From Pricia antarctica (lineage in GTDB: Bacteria; Bacteroidota; Bacteroidia; Flavobacteriales; Flavobacteriaceae): DNA of 63,040 nt. The DNA lies in contig DRGL01000010.1 of the NCBI GenBank assembly GCA_011050085.1, positions 1 through 63,040 on the forward strand, given 5' to 3'. Positions 26,779 through 35,718 of this stretch are shown in pieces. The first letter of the stretch is position 1; every line of letters begins with the position of its first letter. The translations under genes and the position numbers were made by a program. Below the pieces are notes generated by a model. The model was not told the origin of the DNA. It was given only the letters and a program-made list of their open reading frames with translations, and ran no database searches.

Positions 26779-27921
26779 TTAAATTTTTCTGAAGACCGCT
26801 GCCGTATTGCTTCCGCCAAAGCCTGAAGCTGTTTTCAGAAATGTATGAAGTTCTTTGGGAGTCGTTTTTTTGATTATATTCAAAGGTTGTGAAACTCCCA
26901 ATTCTTGAAATCCTTTTGATGCGAACAACAAATTTCGATGCAGCGAGTGCATGCCTATAATGGTTTCGAGCAATCCGGATGCTCCCAAAGTATGGCCAAA
27001 GTATCCCTTTAGACTGTTTAATGGGATTTCCGCAAGACCTGCCCTGTTAAATGCAATGGCTTCCATTTCATCATTATACATTGTGGCCGTACCATGGGCC
27101 GAGATATAGCCAATTTTCTTTGGGGATAGATTAGCTTCCTTGAGGGCTGAGGTGATACTGCGGAACAATCCCTCACCAGTACGCGATGGTCCGGAAATAT
27201 GGTTAGCATCATTGGAGGCGCTACCCCCAACTATTTCTACGGATTCTTCGGCCAGTAGATTTTTATCCTTGGTCATTAACACACTCGCTGCAACCTCCCC
27301 AATATTGATGCCTGACCGTGTCTTGCAGTAGGGCCTGCATGGTTCATCGCTCAAGGCCTGAAAAGAATTGAAACCTGAGATAATGAATTTTGTCACCATA
27401 TCGCCCGCTACTACGAAAATATGGTCGAAGCTACCTTGGGCTATCATTCGTTTAGCGACTACTAGTGCCAGAACTCCAGATACGCAGGCATTGGATACTA
27501 TAATTGGCGTTTGTGTAAAACCAAAGTACTCTTGTATTTCCAATCCCAAGGCATCCAAATATGCACGCTTTTCAGGGAATTTGCTGTCTTCATCCAGTGT
27601 ATCTATATTGCCTTTGGTCGTTGAAATTATAAGGCCAACACGATTGGTCAACTCGACTCCTGATGTCTTAATAATTTTTTCCAGCGACACGATCATCATT
27701 TTCTCCAATCGGGTTTGTGAAGATAGTGTAGGCAAATCGTTAAAAACAGCATTCAAAGCCTCCTGAGATAGTATGGAGGCATAAAAGGGACGGTCTAATA
27801 TTTCAATATTATGTACCGGCACCAACCCAGAAACTTCGTCCGAAATTTGATTGACAACACTTGTGCTGTCAAAACCGAGCGATGAAACAATGTTATTATA
27901 TGATAGATAGGCCCTACTCAC
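26779..27921 (-). CDS. Beta-ketoacyl-ACP synthase, divergent
   Basis: 380 aa. It has all three catalytic positions: Cys146 in VSNACVSG, His in ISAHGTATMYND, His in KGYFGHTLGASG, and the closing ASGFGGSNT. It is more divergent than the 23372 and 37085 enzymes and lacks the usual GMG start motif. Together with the thioesterase gene that it overlaps by eight bases, it may handle chain priming or a specific extension step. Exact step unknown. Confidence 0.85.
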   Translation of the reverse strand: MSRAYLSYNNIVSSLGFDSTSVVNQISDEVSGLVPVHNIEILDRPFYASILSQEALNAVFNDLPTLSSQTRLEKMMIVSLEKIIKTSGVELTNRVGLIISTTKGNIDTLDEDSKFPEKRAYLDALGLEIQEYFGFTQTPIIVSNACVSGVLALVVAKRMIAQGSFDHIFVVAGDMVTKFIISGFNSFQALSDEPCRPYCKTRSGINIGEVAASVLMTKDKNLLAEESVEIVGGSASNDANHISGPSRTGEGLFRSITSALKEANLSPKKIGYISAHGTATMYNDEMEAIAFNRAGLAEIPLNSLKGYFGHTLGASGLLETIIGMHSLHRNLLFASKGFQELGVSQPLNIIKKTTPKELHTFLKTASGFGGSNTAAVFRKI

Positions 27922-28339
27922 TTAACAAACCCATTTGTATTTTCCATTTCCTGAAGAATTGGGGCATGATTAACGAAAGTTCGCCTTCCAACTCTACAAA
28001 GACTTGAACGGTTTCTCCAATACAAACAACATTCCCTTCCGGATTCAAGATTTCGTACTTAAAAATCATTTTGGCTGCTGGGGAGTCGATAAATGTGGTT
28101 TTTACGGTCGCTATATCTCCGTAGCGCAGCGGCAGTTTGTGTTCACATTTTGATGAAACGATTGGGGTCGAGAAATTGTTCGCCTTTTGATCGAGATACG
28201 AAATACCGTGGTGGCGGCCGAAAGCCTCACGGCCATCTTCAAAGAACTGGATGTAGTTGCCGTGCCAAACGATGCCCAACGGGTCACACTCTGCAAAACG
28301 TATTCGGATTTCGCTGGTATGGGTGATTTTTTCGTTCAT
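27914..28339 (-). CDS. Hot-dog acyl-CoA/ACP thioesterase (4HBT-like)
   Basis: 141 aa. IRFAECDPLGIVWHGNYIQF (13-32) is the 4-hydroxybenzoyl-CoA thioesterase/YbgC signature with the catalytic Asp, followed by the helix FFEDGREAFGRHHG and the final strands CIGETVQVFVEL. It may release finished acyl chains from ACP or remove misprimed ones. First gene of a two-gene block with the ketosynthase downstream; 213 bases separate it from the ABC permease gene upstream. Confidence 0.88.
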   Translation of the reverse strand: MNEKITHTSEIRIRFAECDPLGIVWHGNYIQFFEDGREAFGRHHGISYLDQKANNFSTPIVSSKCEHKLPLRYGDIATVKTTFIDSPAAKMIFKYEILNPEGNVVCIGETVQVFVELEGELSLIMPQFFRKWKIQMGLLSE

Positions 28340-28552
28340 TTTTCAAAAGTAAGGTTTTAAAGGATTGCCATTGTTCAAGTCGGCCAGAAAGGATGCTAAA
28401 CCTAGTTTTTCGAAAGGCTTCTATTTTTCGTGAAGAACGAGTGTATACGTGTATACTAGCTGTCTGAATGGGTACATACCTTACTTTGATGGTTGATGTT
28501 TTATAGGCTACTTACGGTTTCTCAAAATATAGTCTTTCGACTTTATCATAGG

Positions 28553-29821
28553 TCAAACTGCATTTTTCCGATGGTTATACACCACTGAAATTAGTACGGT
28601 TAAAATGAAAAAAGATAGCAGTAACCCAATTTCTGGCAGTACCTGGGTTATTCCGACATTTCTGAGAAACACATCGTAGAACGCTTCAAGACCCCAGTTC
28701 ATTGGGGAAATATTCGAAAGTACTTGCATAAATTTTGGCATGGCGAACACCGGCACCCAGACCCCGCCCAATGCTGCGAGAATAACTACGAACGTAGCAC
28801 CAAACGGTGCGGATTGTTCCTGACTCTTTGCGATAGTACCTAATAAGAGGCCAAGGCCCACCGCAGCCAAGCCAGCAAACAAAGCAACGATAAAAAGCAT
28901 AGGCAGTTTGCCCGAAACATCGAGTTTTGGTAGACCGATCAACGGAAAAAGATATACGCCCACTAAAAGCATTAAAGCAAATTGAACAAGGGCCACGCCC
29001 AAAAAAACAATGGTTTTACCCCCAAGAAACGTCGCATATGACATGGGTTGGGTGCGTAAACGTACAAACGTACCTTGATTTTTTTCCTTTACCATATTTA
29101 TGGAAAGTGGCAGAATGATAAAGAAAATAGCGAAAAGTGACCACGCCGGAATATTGTGTTGGGTAGCATTGGGGATAATTGTTTTTTTGCCTTCGGTAGG
29201 CACAATTTCCTTAAAAATGAGAAAGGGTTCGGTGTCGAAAAAGTTTTCGGAAGGGTCAGTCATCAGTTCTTCCTGAAAAGCCTTATAGATGGTCTGTGTC
29301 TCGATTTTAGACACCATTTGATCGATGCCACTTTTTATAGAATTACGAAAGGCAAATTGAGTGGCCGGGTCGAAATAGAGCTTAATTTCCTTGGGTTTGA
29401 GTTTTGATTTTACTAAAGGAAGGCTATCTTCTTCATCTCCGAATTTTTCTAGGATGCCCTCTACATTTTCGGCAACTTTACTATTTAGGTCTTTAGATAG
29501 GTTTTCAGGGATAACAATGCCCAGCTGATAGTCACCTTTCTGTATCAAGGCTTTTGCCGCTGCTTCAGTTGATTGCAACTGCACTTCGAAGAGCGGTGAA
29601 TTTCTCAGATTTTCCTGGATATTTTTGGATACGTCACCTTGATCATTGTCTACCAAAAGGATGGTGATTTTAGTTTCCTTCAAAGTCTTGAATGTGTCGT
29701 TCTGCACAAGTGTTATGGTAATGACCAAAAACAACGGCATTAAAAAAAGGATGGCTAAGCCTCCGATATCTCGTATCAGCAGCAAAAACTCTTTATATGT
29801 TGAGGCCCAAAGTTTATGCAT
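28553..29821 (-). CDS. ABC-2 type exporter permease
   Basis: 422 aa. One N-terminal helix (IGGLAILFLMPLFLVITITLV) is followed by a ~200-residue extracytoplasmic loop (residues about 35-215) and then five helices in the C-terminal half (WSLFAIFFIILPLSI, FLGVALVQFALMLLVGVYLF and others). This is the ABC-2/YhgE-like layout. It forms the membrane half of an exporter with the ATPase gene it overlaps by eight bases. Location inside the pigment locus suggests export of pigment or precursor, or immunity; cargo is inferred. Confidence 0.9.
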   Translation of the reverse strand: MHKLWASTYKEFLLLIRDIGGLAILFLMPLFLVITITLVQNDTFKTLKETKITILLVDNDQGDVSKNIQENLRNSPLFEVQLQSTEAAAKALIQKGDYQLGIVIPENLSKDLNSKVAENVEGILEKFGDEEDSLPLVKSKLKPKEIKLYFDPATQFAFRNSIKSGIDQMVSKIETQTIYKAFQEELMTDPSENFFDTEPFLIFKEIVPTEGKKTIIPNATQHNIPAWSLFAIFFIILPLSINMVKEKNQGTFVRLRTQPMSYATFLGGKTIVFLGVALVQFALMLLVGVYLFPLIGLPKLDVSGKLPMLFIVALFAGLAAVGLGLLLGTIAKSQEQSAPFGATFVVILAALGGVWVPVFAMPKFMQVLSNISPMNWGLEAFYDVFLRNVGITQVLPEIGLLLSFFILTVLISVVYNHRKNAV

Positions 29822-30557
29822 GGTCTCGTAGGGCCTTGCCGGTTTGCGCTAAAAATACTTCCTCGAGATTTTTTGCCCCTTCATGTTGAGCAACCAAATT
29901 TTGAGGTTTGCCTTGACATACAATAGTTCCTAAATCGATAATAGCGACGCGGGAACAAAATTTTTCCGCTTCATTAAGATGGTGGGAAGTGTAGAAAATT
30001 GTTGTACCCTCGGCGTTAAGGTGGCCCAGATACTCCATTATTACATTTTTGGACTGTACATCGACTCCTACTGTAGGCTCATCTAGGAATAATACTTTAG
30101 GGCGATGCATAACACTGGCAATTAAGTTTATTCTCCGTTTCATGCCGCCAGAATAATTTTTAATCTGTTTATGGGCGAATTTTGTAAGCCCTAAGATTTC
30201 AATATGATTTAGAATATTGCTACGTAATGCATCTTTTTTTAAACCATACATGCTTCCGAAGTATTCTAGGTTCTCAAATGCGGTCAAGGAAGGATAGAGG
30301 GCATACTCCTGGGGTACGATGCCAATCAGTTGTTTCAATTGGTTTTTATGTTCCCGAAAATTCAATCCATTGATAGTAAAATTACCTGAAGTCGGTTTAA
30401 GCAACGAACTTAGTATAGAAATTAAGGTAGTTTTTCCCGCTCCATTAGGGCCTAAAAGTCCGAAGACCTCTCCTTCTTCGATAGTAAGGTCTAAGTTATG
30501 AACCGAATAGTCTTCGGCATTCTTATATTTTTTGGAGAGTTGGGTAATCTTAATCAT
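29814..30557 (-). CDS. ABC transporter ATP-binding protein
   Basis: 247 aa. Walker [10 protein letters not shown] (36-44), Q-loop [18 protein letters not shown], signature YSGGMKRR, Walker [13 protein letters not shown] and switch His in [10 protein letters not shown] are all intact. It belongs to the ABC-2 exporter ATPases (DrrA/CcmA group). It pairs with the permease at 28553-29821. Confidence 0.95.
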   Translation of the reverse strand: MIKITQLSKKYKNAEDYSVHNLDLTIEEGEVFGLLGPNGAGKTTLISILSSLLKPTSGNFTINGLNFREHKNQLKQLIGIVPQEYALYPSLTAFENLEYFGSMYGLKKDALRSNILNHIEILGLTKFAHKQIKNYSGGMKRRINLIASVMHRPKVLFLDEPTVGVDVQSKNVIMEYLGHLNAEGTTIFYTSHHLNEAEKFCSRVAIIDLGTIVCQGKPQNLVAQHEGAKNLEEVFLAQTGKALRDHA

Positions 30558-30699
30558 AACAATATCAATCTAACCCGGTGTATTGGCAAACGAATTTTTA
30601 TGGCGCTATTTTTGAAAAGGGATTAGTATCTTAAACTTGTCTATCAGTAGTTTAGCGACAGAATTTTTTAAACTTTAAGGATTAAAATTCGCCATAGCA

Positions 30700-31707
30700 T
30701 TAAACCGTTTTTTTGAGTCGCTTAAAGAAATCTTCTTCCCGATTTGCGATGGTGTTCAATTGATCGGCAATCTTGTTGTAACCATCACTTTCGCCACTTC
30801 GATTTTTATAGATTCGCGAAGCATCAAGCGCGAAATCACGCCACAAATCTCCTATTTCCGTCATTTCTGATGAAAATTCTTTTAGGTTTTCATTTTTGAT
30901 TATACCAGCGGCTTCTTGCAAGAAAGCTGCGTAAATATATCGGAATCCCCCGCCCCCAGTTCCAATTTCCTCCTGCATACGCACAATTTGCCCTAAATAG
31001 TGATTCGTTTTCTTGGCCCCTATTTTCTTCGGCCATTTACGGATGTTTTTGGCAACCCACCGAATAGCTTTTACGCCGACAATCGGTACAGGAGCAGTCA
31101 TATCGCGGCAGGTCTGTTTAATGCCTTTCACAATAGCGCTTTCTAAGTCAAGCTTTTCCGGAAAGGCGGTTGGATAATAAATATGTCCCTTGGGCGCAAA
31201 AGCCCCTTTCGCGAAACGTACTTTCTCCATTTGCTTTTCGGTCAATGCCGTTACGTTTTCCATTACGGGATCACTGATGAGGTATTGGTTATCTTTCTTC
31301 CCATAGACCACTAAATTATGGGCGTTAAAATGAAAGCGGTACTCATCTGGAAAATAGATGAGATTATATACACCGACCTGCAAACCAACGGGATTTTTAT
31401 TTTTCAGATTTTCGTCTAAGCGAGCTTGCGCTTTTATCGGATTACTAAATTTCTCCCGTTTTACCTTTATGCCGACCCTTTTTGCAAATCGGCTAAATAC
31501 CAGACCGGGCAATACACGATACGTAAAAACTGGGGCATAATTGACTTTAATAAACGGTAAATAGCTGAACAATAATCCTGAGCCAATACCGAAAATCATG
31601 GGTTCGCTAACCTCAAAACCCTTGTGCCGCATTAAATTTGAAACTACCCCATTTTCACAGTGGGCCGATTGTTTGTGCGAGAAATTTATGGGTAGGGTAT
31701 CAATCAT
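30700..31707 (-). CDS. BtrH-like acyltransferase (BtrH_N plus DUF4872)
   Basis: 335 aa. The N-terminal HKQSAHCENGVVSNLMRHKG (11-30) matches the BtrH N-terminal domain with Cys17 as the likely nucleophile; VVYGKKDNQYLISDP and VRFAKGAFAPKG are typical later strands, and the C-terminal ~170 helical residues correspond to DUF4872. BtrH moves an acyl group from an ACP to the amine of ribostamycin. In a flexirubin locus an ACP-to-hydroxyl transfer, joining aryl polyene to dialkylresorcinol, would be a fitting job. It overlaps the small gene upstream by eight bases. Family assignment good; reaction inferred. Confidence 0.8.
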   Translation of the reverse strand: MIDTLPINFSHKQSAHCENGVVSNLMRHKGFEVSEPMIFGIGSGLLFSYLPFIKVNYAPVFTYRVLPGLVFSRFAKRVGIKVKREKFSNPIKAQARLDENLKNKNPVGLQVGVYNLIYFPDEYRFHFNAHNLVVYGKKDNQYLISDPVMENVTALTEKQMEKVRFAKGAFAPKGHIYYPTAFPEKLDLESAIVKGIKQTCRDMTAPVPIVGVKAIRWVAKNIRKWPKKIGAKKTNHYLGQIVRMQEEIGTGGGGFRYIYAAFLQEAAGIIKNENLKEFSSEMTEIGDLWRDFALDASRIYKNRSGESDGYNKIADQLNTIANREEDFFKRLKKTV

Positions 31708-32101
31708 CGATACGTTTTAGCTGTTCGATTGAGATTTCAAAAACTTCGGCATATTTTTGGAGCGTTTTTGCACTTAGTTTATGAAAAACGGAGGGTTTAA
31801 GATGCCGTTTGACCCGCCATTGCCACATACCCATATAACTTGCCAATATTGGAATATCCATTTTATGCAATTCCATGTAATATTCAATAGGGCTTGATTC
31901 ATTTTTTAAATAGCGCGCTTTGGCGGCGGCGGTGCGTTCTTCAATTTCTAATATAGCATTGTCCAGCGCTATCGACTTAGGTTGCCAACCGGTACTTAGC
32001 GCTGTTGTGTAATTGCCATTCTCGTCCACTGCATAGACCAAATCCTTAGCGTTTGCTTTTTCAAGGTGGCTCTTGTCTTGTGGCACTTCCTCTTTTTTCA
32101 T
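31700..32101 (-). CDS. Conserved-looking small protein with HTH-like C-terminus
   Basis: 133 aa from Met at 32101, whose ATG overlaps the TGA of the dehydratase gene (ATGA); the longer frame is not needed. The N-terminal part is charged (KKEEVPQDKSHLEKANAKD). The C-terminal ~45 residues, with ILASYMGMWQWRVKRHL and LSAKTLQKYAEVFEISIEQL, look like the end of a Cro/XRE helix-turn-helix. It could be a regulator of the locus or a protein-binding adaptor. Sandwiched by overlaps between dehydratase and BtrH-like genes. Function unknown. Confidence 0.65.
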   Translation of the reverse strand: MKKEEVPQDKSHLEKANAKDLVYAVDENGNYTTALSTGWQPKSIALDNAILEIEERTAAAKARYLKNESSPIEYYMELHKMDIPILASYMGMWQWRVKRHLKPSVFHKLSAKTLQKYAEVFEISIEQLKRIDD

Positions 32102-32580
32102 TTTACTTCGTGTATCAGAAAATTGAAAGTACAATCTACGATTAAATCGTCATTTCTAAAAGTTGAGGAGGTTACGGTACACATACTCATGCTGCCTGTA
32201 TCATATCTTGAAACCAAACTGGCCTTGGTTACCAATAGTTCCTTAACTTTTGGAAGTTCATGTATGTGTGCTTTTTTTATAGCACTGATATAGCCAACAA
32301 TAGAATTCCCAATACCTTCTAAATCATCATCTTCAAAAAAGCGTTGACCTACAATGGCCGTGCTGGCTTGCGCCGCATTTTCCAATAGTCCTGTTTCCGA
32401 TAAGTATCCATCGGGATTTAAAAAGATGCAATTTTCCTTTATCTCAAAGTGGGTAATGACTGAATCTTCGTCGAGATACGGCGTAACGGTAGCCATAAGC
32501 ATCGGTTCGCGATGCGGTAAGAAATTTTTAATATCAATGTTGTACCGAGCTTTTTTCATATCTAAAGTAAACTTACACAT
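32098..32580 (-). CDS. Hot-dog 3-hydroxyacyl-ACP dehydratase (ApeI/ApeP-like)
   Basis: 160 aa; Met8 at 32559 is an alternative start. FLPHREPMLMATVTPYLDED resembles the FabZ/ApeP opening (LPHR.PM), and LSETGLLENAAQASTAIVG is the helix with the E-x-x-AQ residues that lie in the active site. The protein lacks the GHFPG segment of classical FabZ; NPDGYLSE takes its place. It would dehydrate polyene intermediates, perhaps in complex with the related protein at 33084. A ~500-base gap lies upstream. Confidence 0.83.
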   Translation of the reverse strand: MCKFTLDMKKARYNIDIKNFLPHREPMLMATVTPYLDEDSVITHFEIKENCIFLNPDGYLSETGLLENAAQASTAIVGQRFFEDDDLEGIGNSIVGYISAIKKAHIHELPKVKELLVTKASLVSRYDTGSMSMCTVTSSTFRNDDLIVDCTFNFLIHEVK

Positions 32581-33083
32581 TGCTTGAATTTATTCCGATT
32601 TACAGGTAAGCTCTTGGTAAATTTAATTTTTTCTCGTCAAATCCTTCCAGTAAGGCAGGTGCACTACAAGAATTTTAAACTAGTCAGAAAAATTTGCGAA
32701 ATAAGGATAGTACCTGTAATTCCGTTTTTTTACGAGAATTTTGGCGATAGTGTCTTTAATTTCCGGGAAGTAGGTAAGGGTATCGAAATCAACATATTTA
32801 CTATCATCCTTCCAAATCCTCAATATAGAGCGAAAATTATACTGTTGACGAGCGATTTGGAGGCTTTAAGAAGTAAATAAAGAAGTTTTTCTGTCAATAA
32901 TTTACACATAATTGAACGCTGAAAGTATGCGTAGTAGCCACATTAACTGAACGTCATAGTTTCCATTACTATCGGCATGACGTAGACTTTAGCACCATAT
33001 CCACAGCCTTTCATAGTTCTGAATTACAAGGTTAGGAAATTGTTACAAAAATGTGTTTGGGATTCGCTTGTAATACTACCCCG
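32581..33083. other. 503-base gap inside the pigment locus, no convincing gene
   Basis: The longest gap within the biosynthetic run. A plus-strand 98-codon frame (32584-32880) and a minus-strand 62-codon frame without ATG (32680-32865) overlap each other; neither has a recognisable motif. The gap probably contains the promoter for the dehydratase-small protein-BtrH block, and may contain relics of a lost gene. Confidence 0.5.
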
Positions 33084-33521
33084 TTATCGCGCTAATGCCG
33101 TCTTCATTTCACTTGAAGCAAGCAAAATGCCATTAGATTCAACTTTAGCCTGAACCAAAGTTACGCCCATAATATCGTGTAAGATTTCAACCGTGGTCAC
33201 TAAGGTCTCCAATACTTTGGGGAGTTTAAAAATTTCGGCCATTTTAATCGCGCCAATATAGCCGGTTGGGGCCGGTTTTTTTAAAAGATAATATTTGTAA
33301 CCCGTGTGCAGTGCAATGGTCTGGGCCATATTTTCGATAAGTCCGGGCTCCGTAAAGTGGTTTTCAGCGACCAGGACATTATCGGCCCGTACCGTAAGAT
33401 ACGAGATAACACTCTTTTCAGTGTATTCTGCTAGCTCATCGACCATGATAAAAGGTGATTTCTGTGGGATTAAGCTTTGTATCAGGGCTCTATCGGCAAT
33501 ATTTTTTTTTGAACCGCTCAT
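33084..33521 (-). CDS. Hot-dog 3-hydroxyacyl-ACP dehydratase-like protein
   Basis: 145 aa from ATG at 33521, which overlaps the DarB stop (ATGA-type). LIPQKSPFIMVDELAEYTEK and HFTEPGLIENMAQTIALHTG match the 3-hydroxydecanoyl/3-hydroxymyristoyl dehydratase-like group; EN(M/A)AQ is shared with 32098. IGAIKMAEIFKLP parallels ISAIKKAHIHELP of the latter, so the two are paralogues and may form a heterodimer, as described for the ApeI/ApeP dehydratases. Directly downstream of darB and darA, it may serve the resorcinol arm. Confidence 0.83.
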   Translation of the reverse strand: MSGSKKNIADRALIQSLIPQKSPFIMVDELAEYTEKSVISYLTVRADNVLVAENHFTEPGLIENMAQTIALHTGYKYYLLKKPAPTGYIGAIKMAEIFKLPKVLETLVTTVEILHDIMGVTLVQAKVESNGILLASSEMKTALAR

Positions 33522-34657
33522 CAATGAACGGTAAGATAGGCATACATATAAGAGAATCGTGCGCTTTCGGGAACATGGCAGAGAATAGTATCACCCTTTT
33601 TCAACTTTCCGGAACCTACTAATTCTTCCAGCATCAAATAGATAGATGCCGCACCCACATTTCCAACGTGTTCAAGATTTAGAAACCACTTGTGCCAAGG
33701 CATTTCGATGCCTTGGGCAACCATTTCATCATAAAGACCCTGTTTAAAGTAGAACGATGATATATGTGGAAGGTAGTAATCGACATCATCAGGACTGATA
33801 TCATGTTTTTTATAGACTTTCTTAAGGCTATCTACCCCTTTCTTGAGGATGTTGTCTCCTAAAAGGCGCGTATCTTGTTTAATGGCAAAAATCGAATTTT
33901 CATTCCACTCCTCTGCAGAAAACTCGCTCCAGGGTTTGAGGTGTCCGTTTAATTCTTTTTCTGCCCCCGCGTACATACAGGTTTCCATTTCATGGGCGTA
34001 CGAATAGCCGTCTATCCATTCTATTTTTAAGGGATGATCCCCATTGGGTGCATCTTCAAGTAGAACGGCAGCGGCGCCATCGGAGAGCATCCATCGTAAA
34101 AACTCTTTATTGAAGCTTAATATAGGATTATCTTCCAATTGTTTCATGTGGGCAACCTCATTCTCATAGATATTCGATTTCATCCAAGTCGAAGGGCGTT
34201 CACTAGCGGCGCAAACGGCATTTCTATTGTCACCGGCCTTAACGGAAAGATAGCCGTATTTCATAGCGTTCATGCCCGAGCAACAGGCACCCGAAGCGGA
34301 ATTGATCTCAAGGTTTCGGTTCTTCAGAAAACCGTGGACCATACTGGCATGGGAAGGTAAAATCTGGTCTGGGCTAGAGGTGCCACACGACAACAGTTCA
34401 ATATCCCGAACCGTAAATTCTTCGTCACAGAGAGCTTCAACCGCAATTGCGGCTAATTGGGCGTTGTTATGGGTCAAATTGCCATCATCATCGATGGCAT
34501 AATAGCGGGTCTTTATTTTGTTGTTGCGTAAAACAATTCGCCTTGCCCGTGATGCTTTGCCATCGATAAAGCCCAACTTTTCTTCCATCTTTTCATTTTC
34601 GACGGGACTGTTGGGTAAAAACTTAGCAATTCTTGTAATGTAAACGTCCTTCATCAT
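33521..34657 (-). CDS. darB: DarB-type ketosynthase III (dialkylresorcinol synthesis)
   Basis: 378 aa; ATGATG start preceded by AAAGGAGAT, one of the clearest ribosome sites in the locus, and overlapping the DarA stop. FabH-like fold: NSASGACCSGMNAM holds the nucleophile (Cys125 or 126), YYLPHISSFYF and NLEHVGNVGAASIYLML supply His and Asn. The long N-terminal part (KASRARRIVLRNNKIKTRYYA) is typical of DarB. It joins two 3-oxoacyl chains before DarA aromatises the ring. The neighbour DarA and the flexirubin context make this assignment firm. Confidence 0.9.
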   Translation of the reverse strand: MMKDVYITRIAKFLPNSPVENEKMEEKLGFIDGKASRARRIVLRNNKIKTRYYAIDDDGNLTHNNAQLAAIAVEALCDEEFTVRDIELLSCGTSSPDQILPSHASMVHGFLKNRNLEINSASGACCSGMNAMKYGYLSVKAGDNRNAVCAASERPSTWMKSNIYENEVAHMKQLEDNPILSFNKEFLRWMLSDGAAAVLLEDAPNGDHPLKIEWIDGYSYAHEMETCMYAGAEKELNGHLKPWSEFSAEEWNENSIFAIKQDTRLLGDNILKKGVDSLKKVYKKHDISPDDVDYYLPHISSFYFKQGLYDEMVAQGIEMPWHKWFLNLEHVGNVGAASIYLMLEELVGSGKLKKGDTILCHVPESARFSYMYAYLTVH

Positions 34658-35580
34658 ATCTCCTTTAAAGCCACGGAAGCGTAATATTTACGCTCTTTTT
34701 TTCGCTTTTGGGTCATGGGCAAATAAGTTAACAAAAATACAATAAAAACGATAGGGGCAATTACCCAGATGGCAATACGTAAATAAATGCTAAATAAGCT
34801 TATCCATCTTAATCGACTACGTGTTCCAGCCTCACCTTTTTTAATGATATGGTTCGCCCATTTTGAAAAAAGAACCGTACCCCTTTCATCGGTACGCACC
34901 AAATAGGGGTCTACGACCACAGCTCCAAGATTTACTAATATGGATTGAAGTTGGTTGAAATTTTCAGCCAACAAGGCTTGTTTTATAGGTGTACCAAAAA
35001 TCTTTGCATTGGCAACGTCATTATCCGAAACGCCCGGTTTTGGAAAGATGCCCAAATATCGATCTTTGCGGCCTCTTATCATCCAGTGTTCTATGGTAAT
35101 TACGCTAATGTTGTTTACATGCCGGTCGACCAAGGCGATATGACCGACGAGATTGGCTTCTACCGCAAGCAGTAGCCTTTTCATCTTTTCTTGTGCCTGT
35201 AGCCACATATTACGGCAAGCGACTACGGTTACCACAGGCGTATCTTTCAGTAGTTTTTTTGCGAAATCAGATTTCAGGAAGGAATTTATTGGAACTGACG
35301 GTGTCAAATACCAGACTTGATATCCTAAAATTACCAAGTCGTATTTTTTTTTGAGTATCTCGGATGTAGGAGGATGAAACTTTGCAGGAATCTGTAAAAA
35401 TGTTTCAGGGAAGACATCATAAAATTGTGTCGGTTTCCATGGAAAATCATAGTTTGGCTCAGGTAAAATTCTATAATGGGAAATAGTAATAGTATCACCT
35501 GAAAGGGTGCTGGCTATATTCTCTAATATAGTTGTAAGCTGTCCGGTCTGGGAATAATGTACTATTAGAACTTCTTTCAT
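34654..35580 (-). CDS. darA: Dialkylresorcinol condensing enzyme DarA
   Basis: 308 aa. The start KEVLIVHYSQTGQLTTILEN is a flavodoxin-like nucleotide-binding opening; PNYDFPWKPTQFYDVFPETF and YDLVILGYQVWYLTPSVPIN are characteristic of DarA proteins. A C-terminal hydrophobic helix (LRIAIWVIAPIVFIVFLLTY) followed by a Lys/Arg-rich tail anchors it to the inner membrane. With DarB it completes cyclisation and aromatisation to 2,5-dialkylresorcinol, the alcohol half of flexirubins. It begins after a 138-base gap, so may lead its own transcript (darA-darB-dehydratase). Confidence 0.9.
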   Translation of the reverse strand: MKEVLIVHYSQTGQLTTILENIASTLSGDTITISHYRILPEPNYDFPWKPTQFYDVFPETFLQIPAKFHPPTSEILKKKYDLVILGYQVWYLTPSVPINSFLKSDFAKKLLKDTPVVTVVACRNMWLQAQEKMKRLLLAVEANLVGHIALVDRHVNNISVITIEHWMIRGRKDRYLGIFPKPGVSDNDVANAKIFGTPIKQALLAENFNQLQSILVNLGAVVVDPYLVRTDERGTVLFSKWANHIIKKGEAGTRSRLRWISLFSIYLRIAIWVIAPIVFIVFLLTYLPMTQKRKKERKYYASVALKEI

Positions 35581-35718
35581 GTACTTTATACTCGAATTTT
35601 AATCGGAGTTATGAGACCTTACTACTTTAATTTATTTACGAAACAATAGGGTCACGATAAAAAATCATTATGGTAGTCAAAGTATACAAAAAGACAAATT
35701 TTCAAGGTTACAATAGTG

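Noticed and set aside
32584-32880. 98-codon plus-strand frame and 62-codon minus-strand frame in the same place
   Set aside because: They overlap each other, have no motif, and the minus one lacks a start codon.
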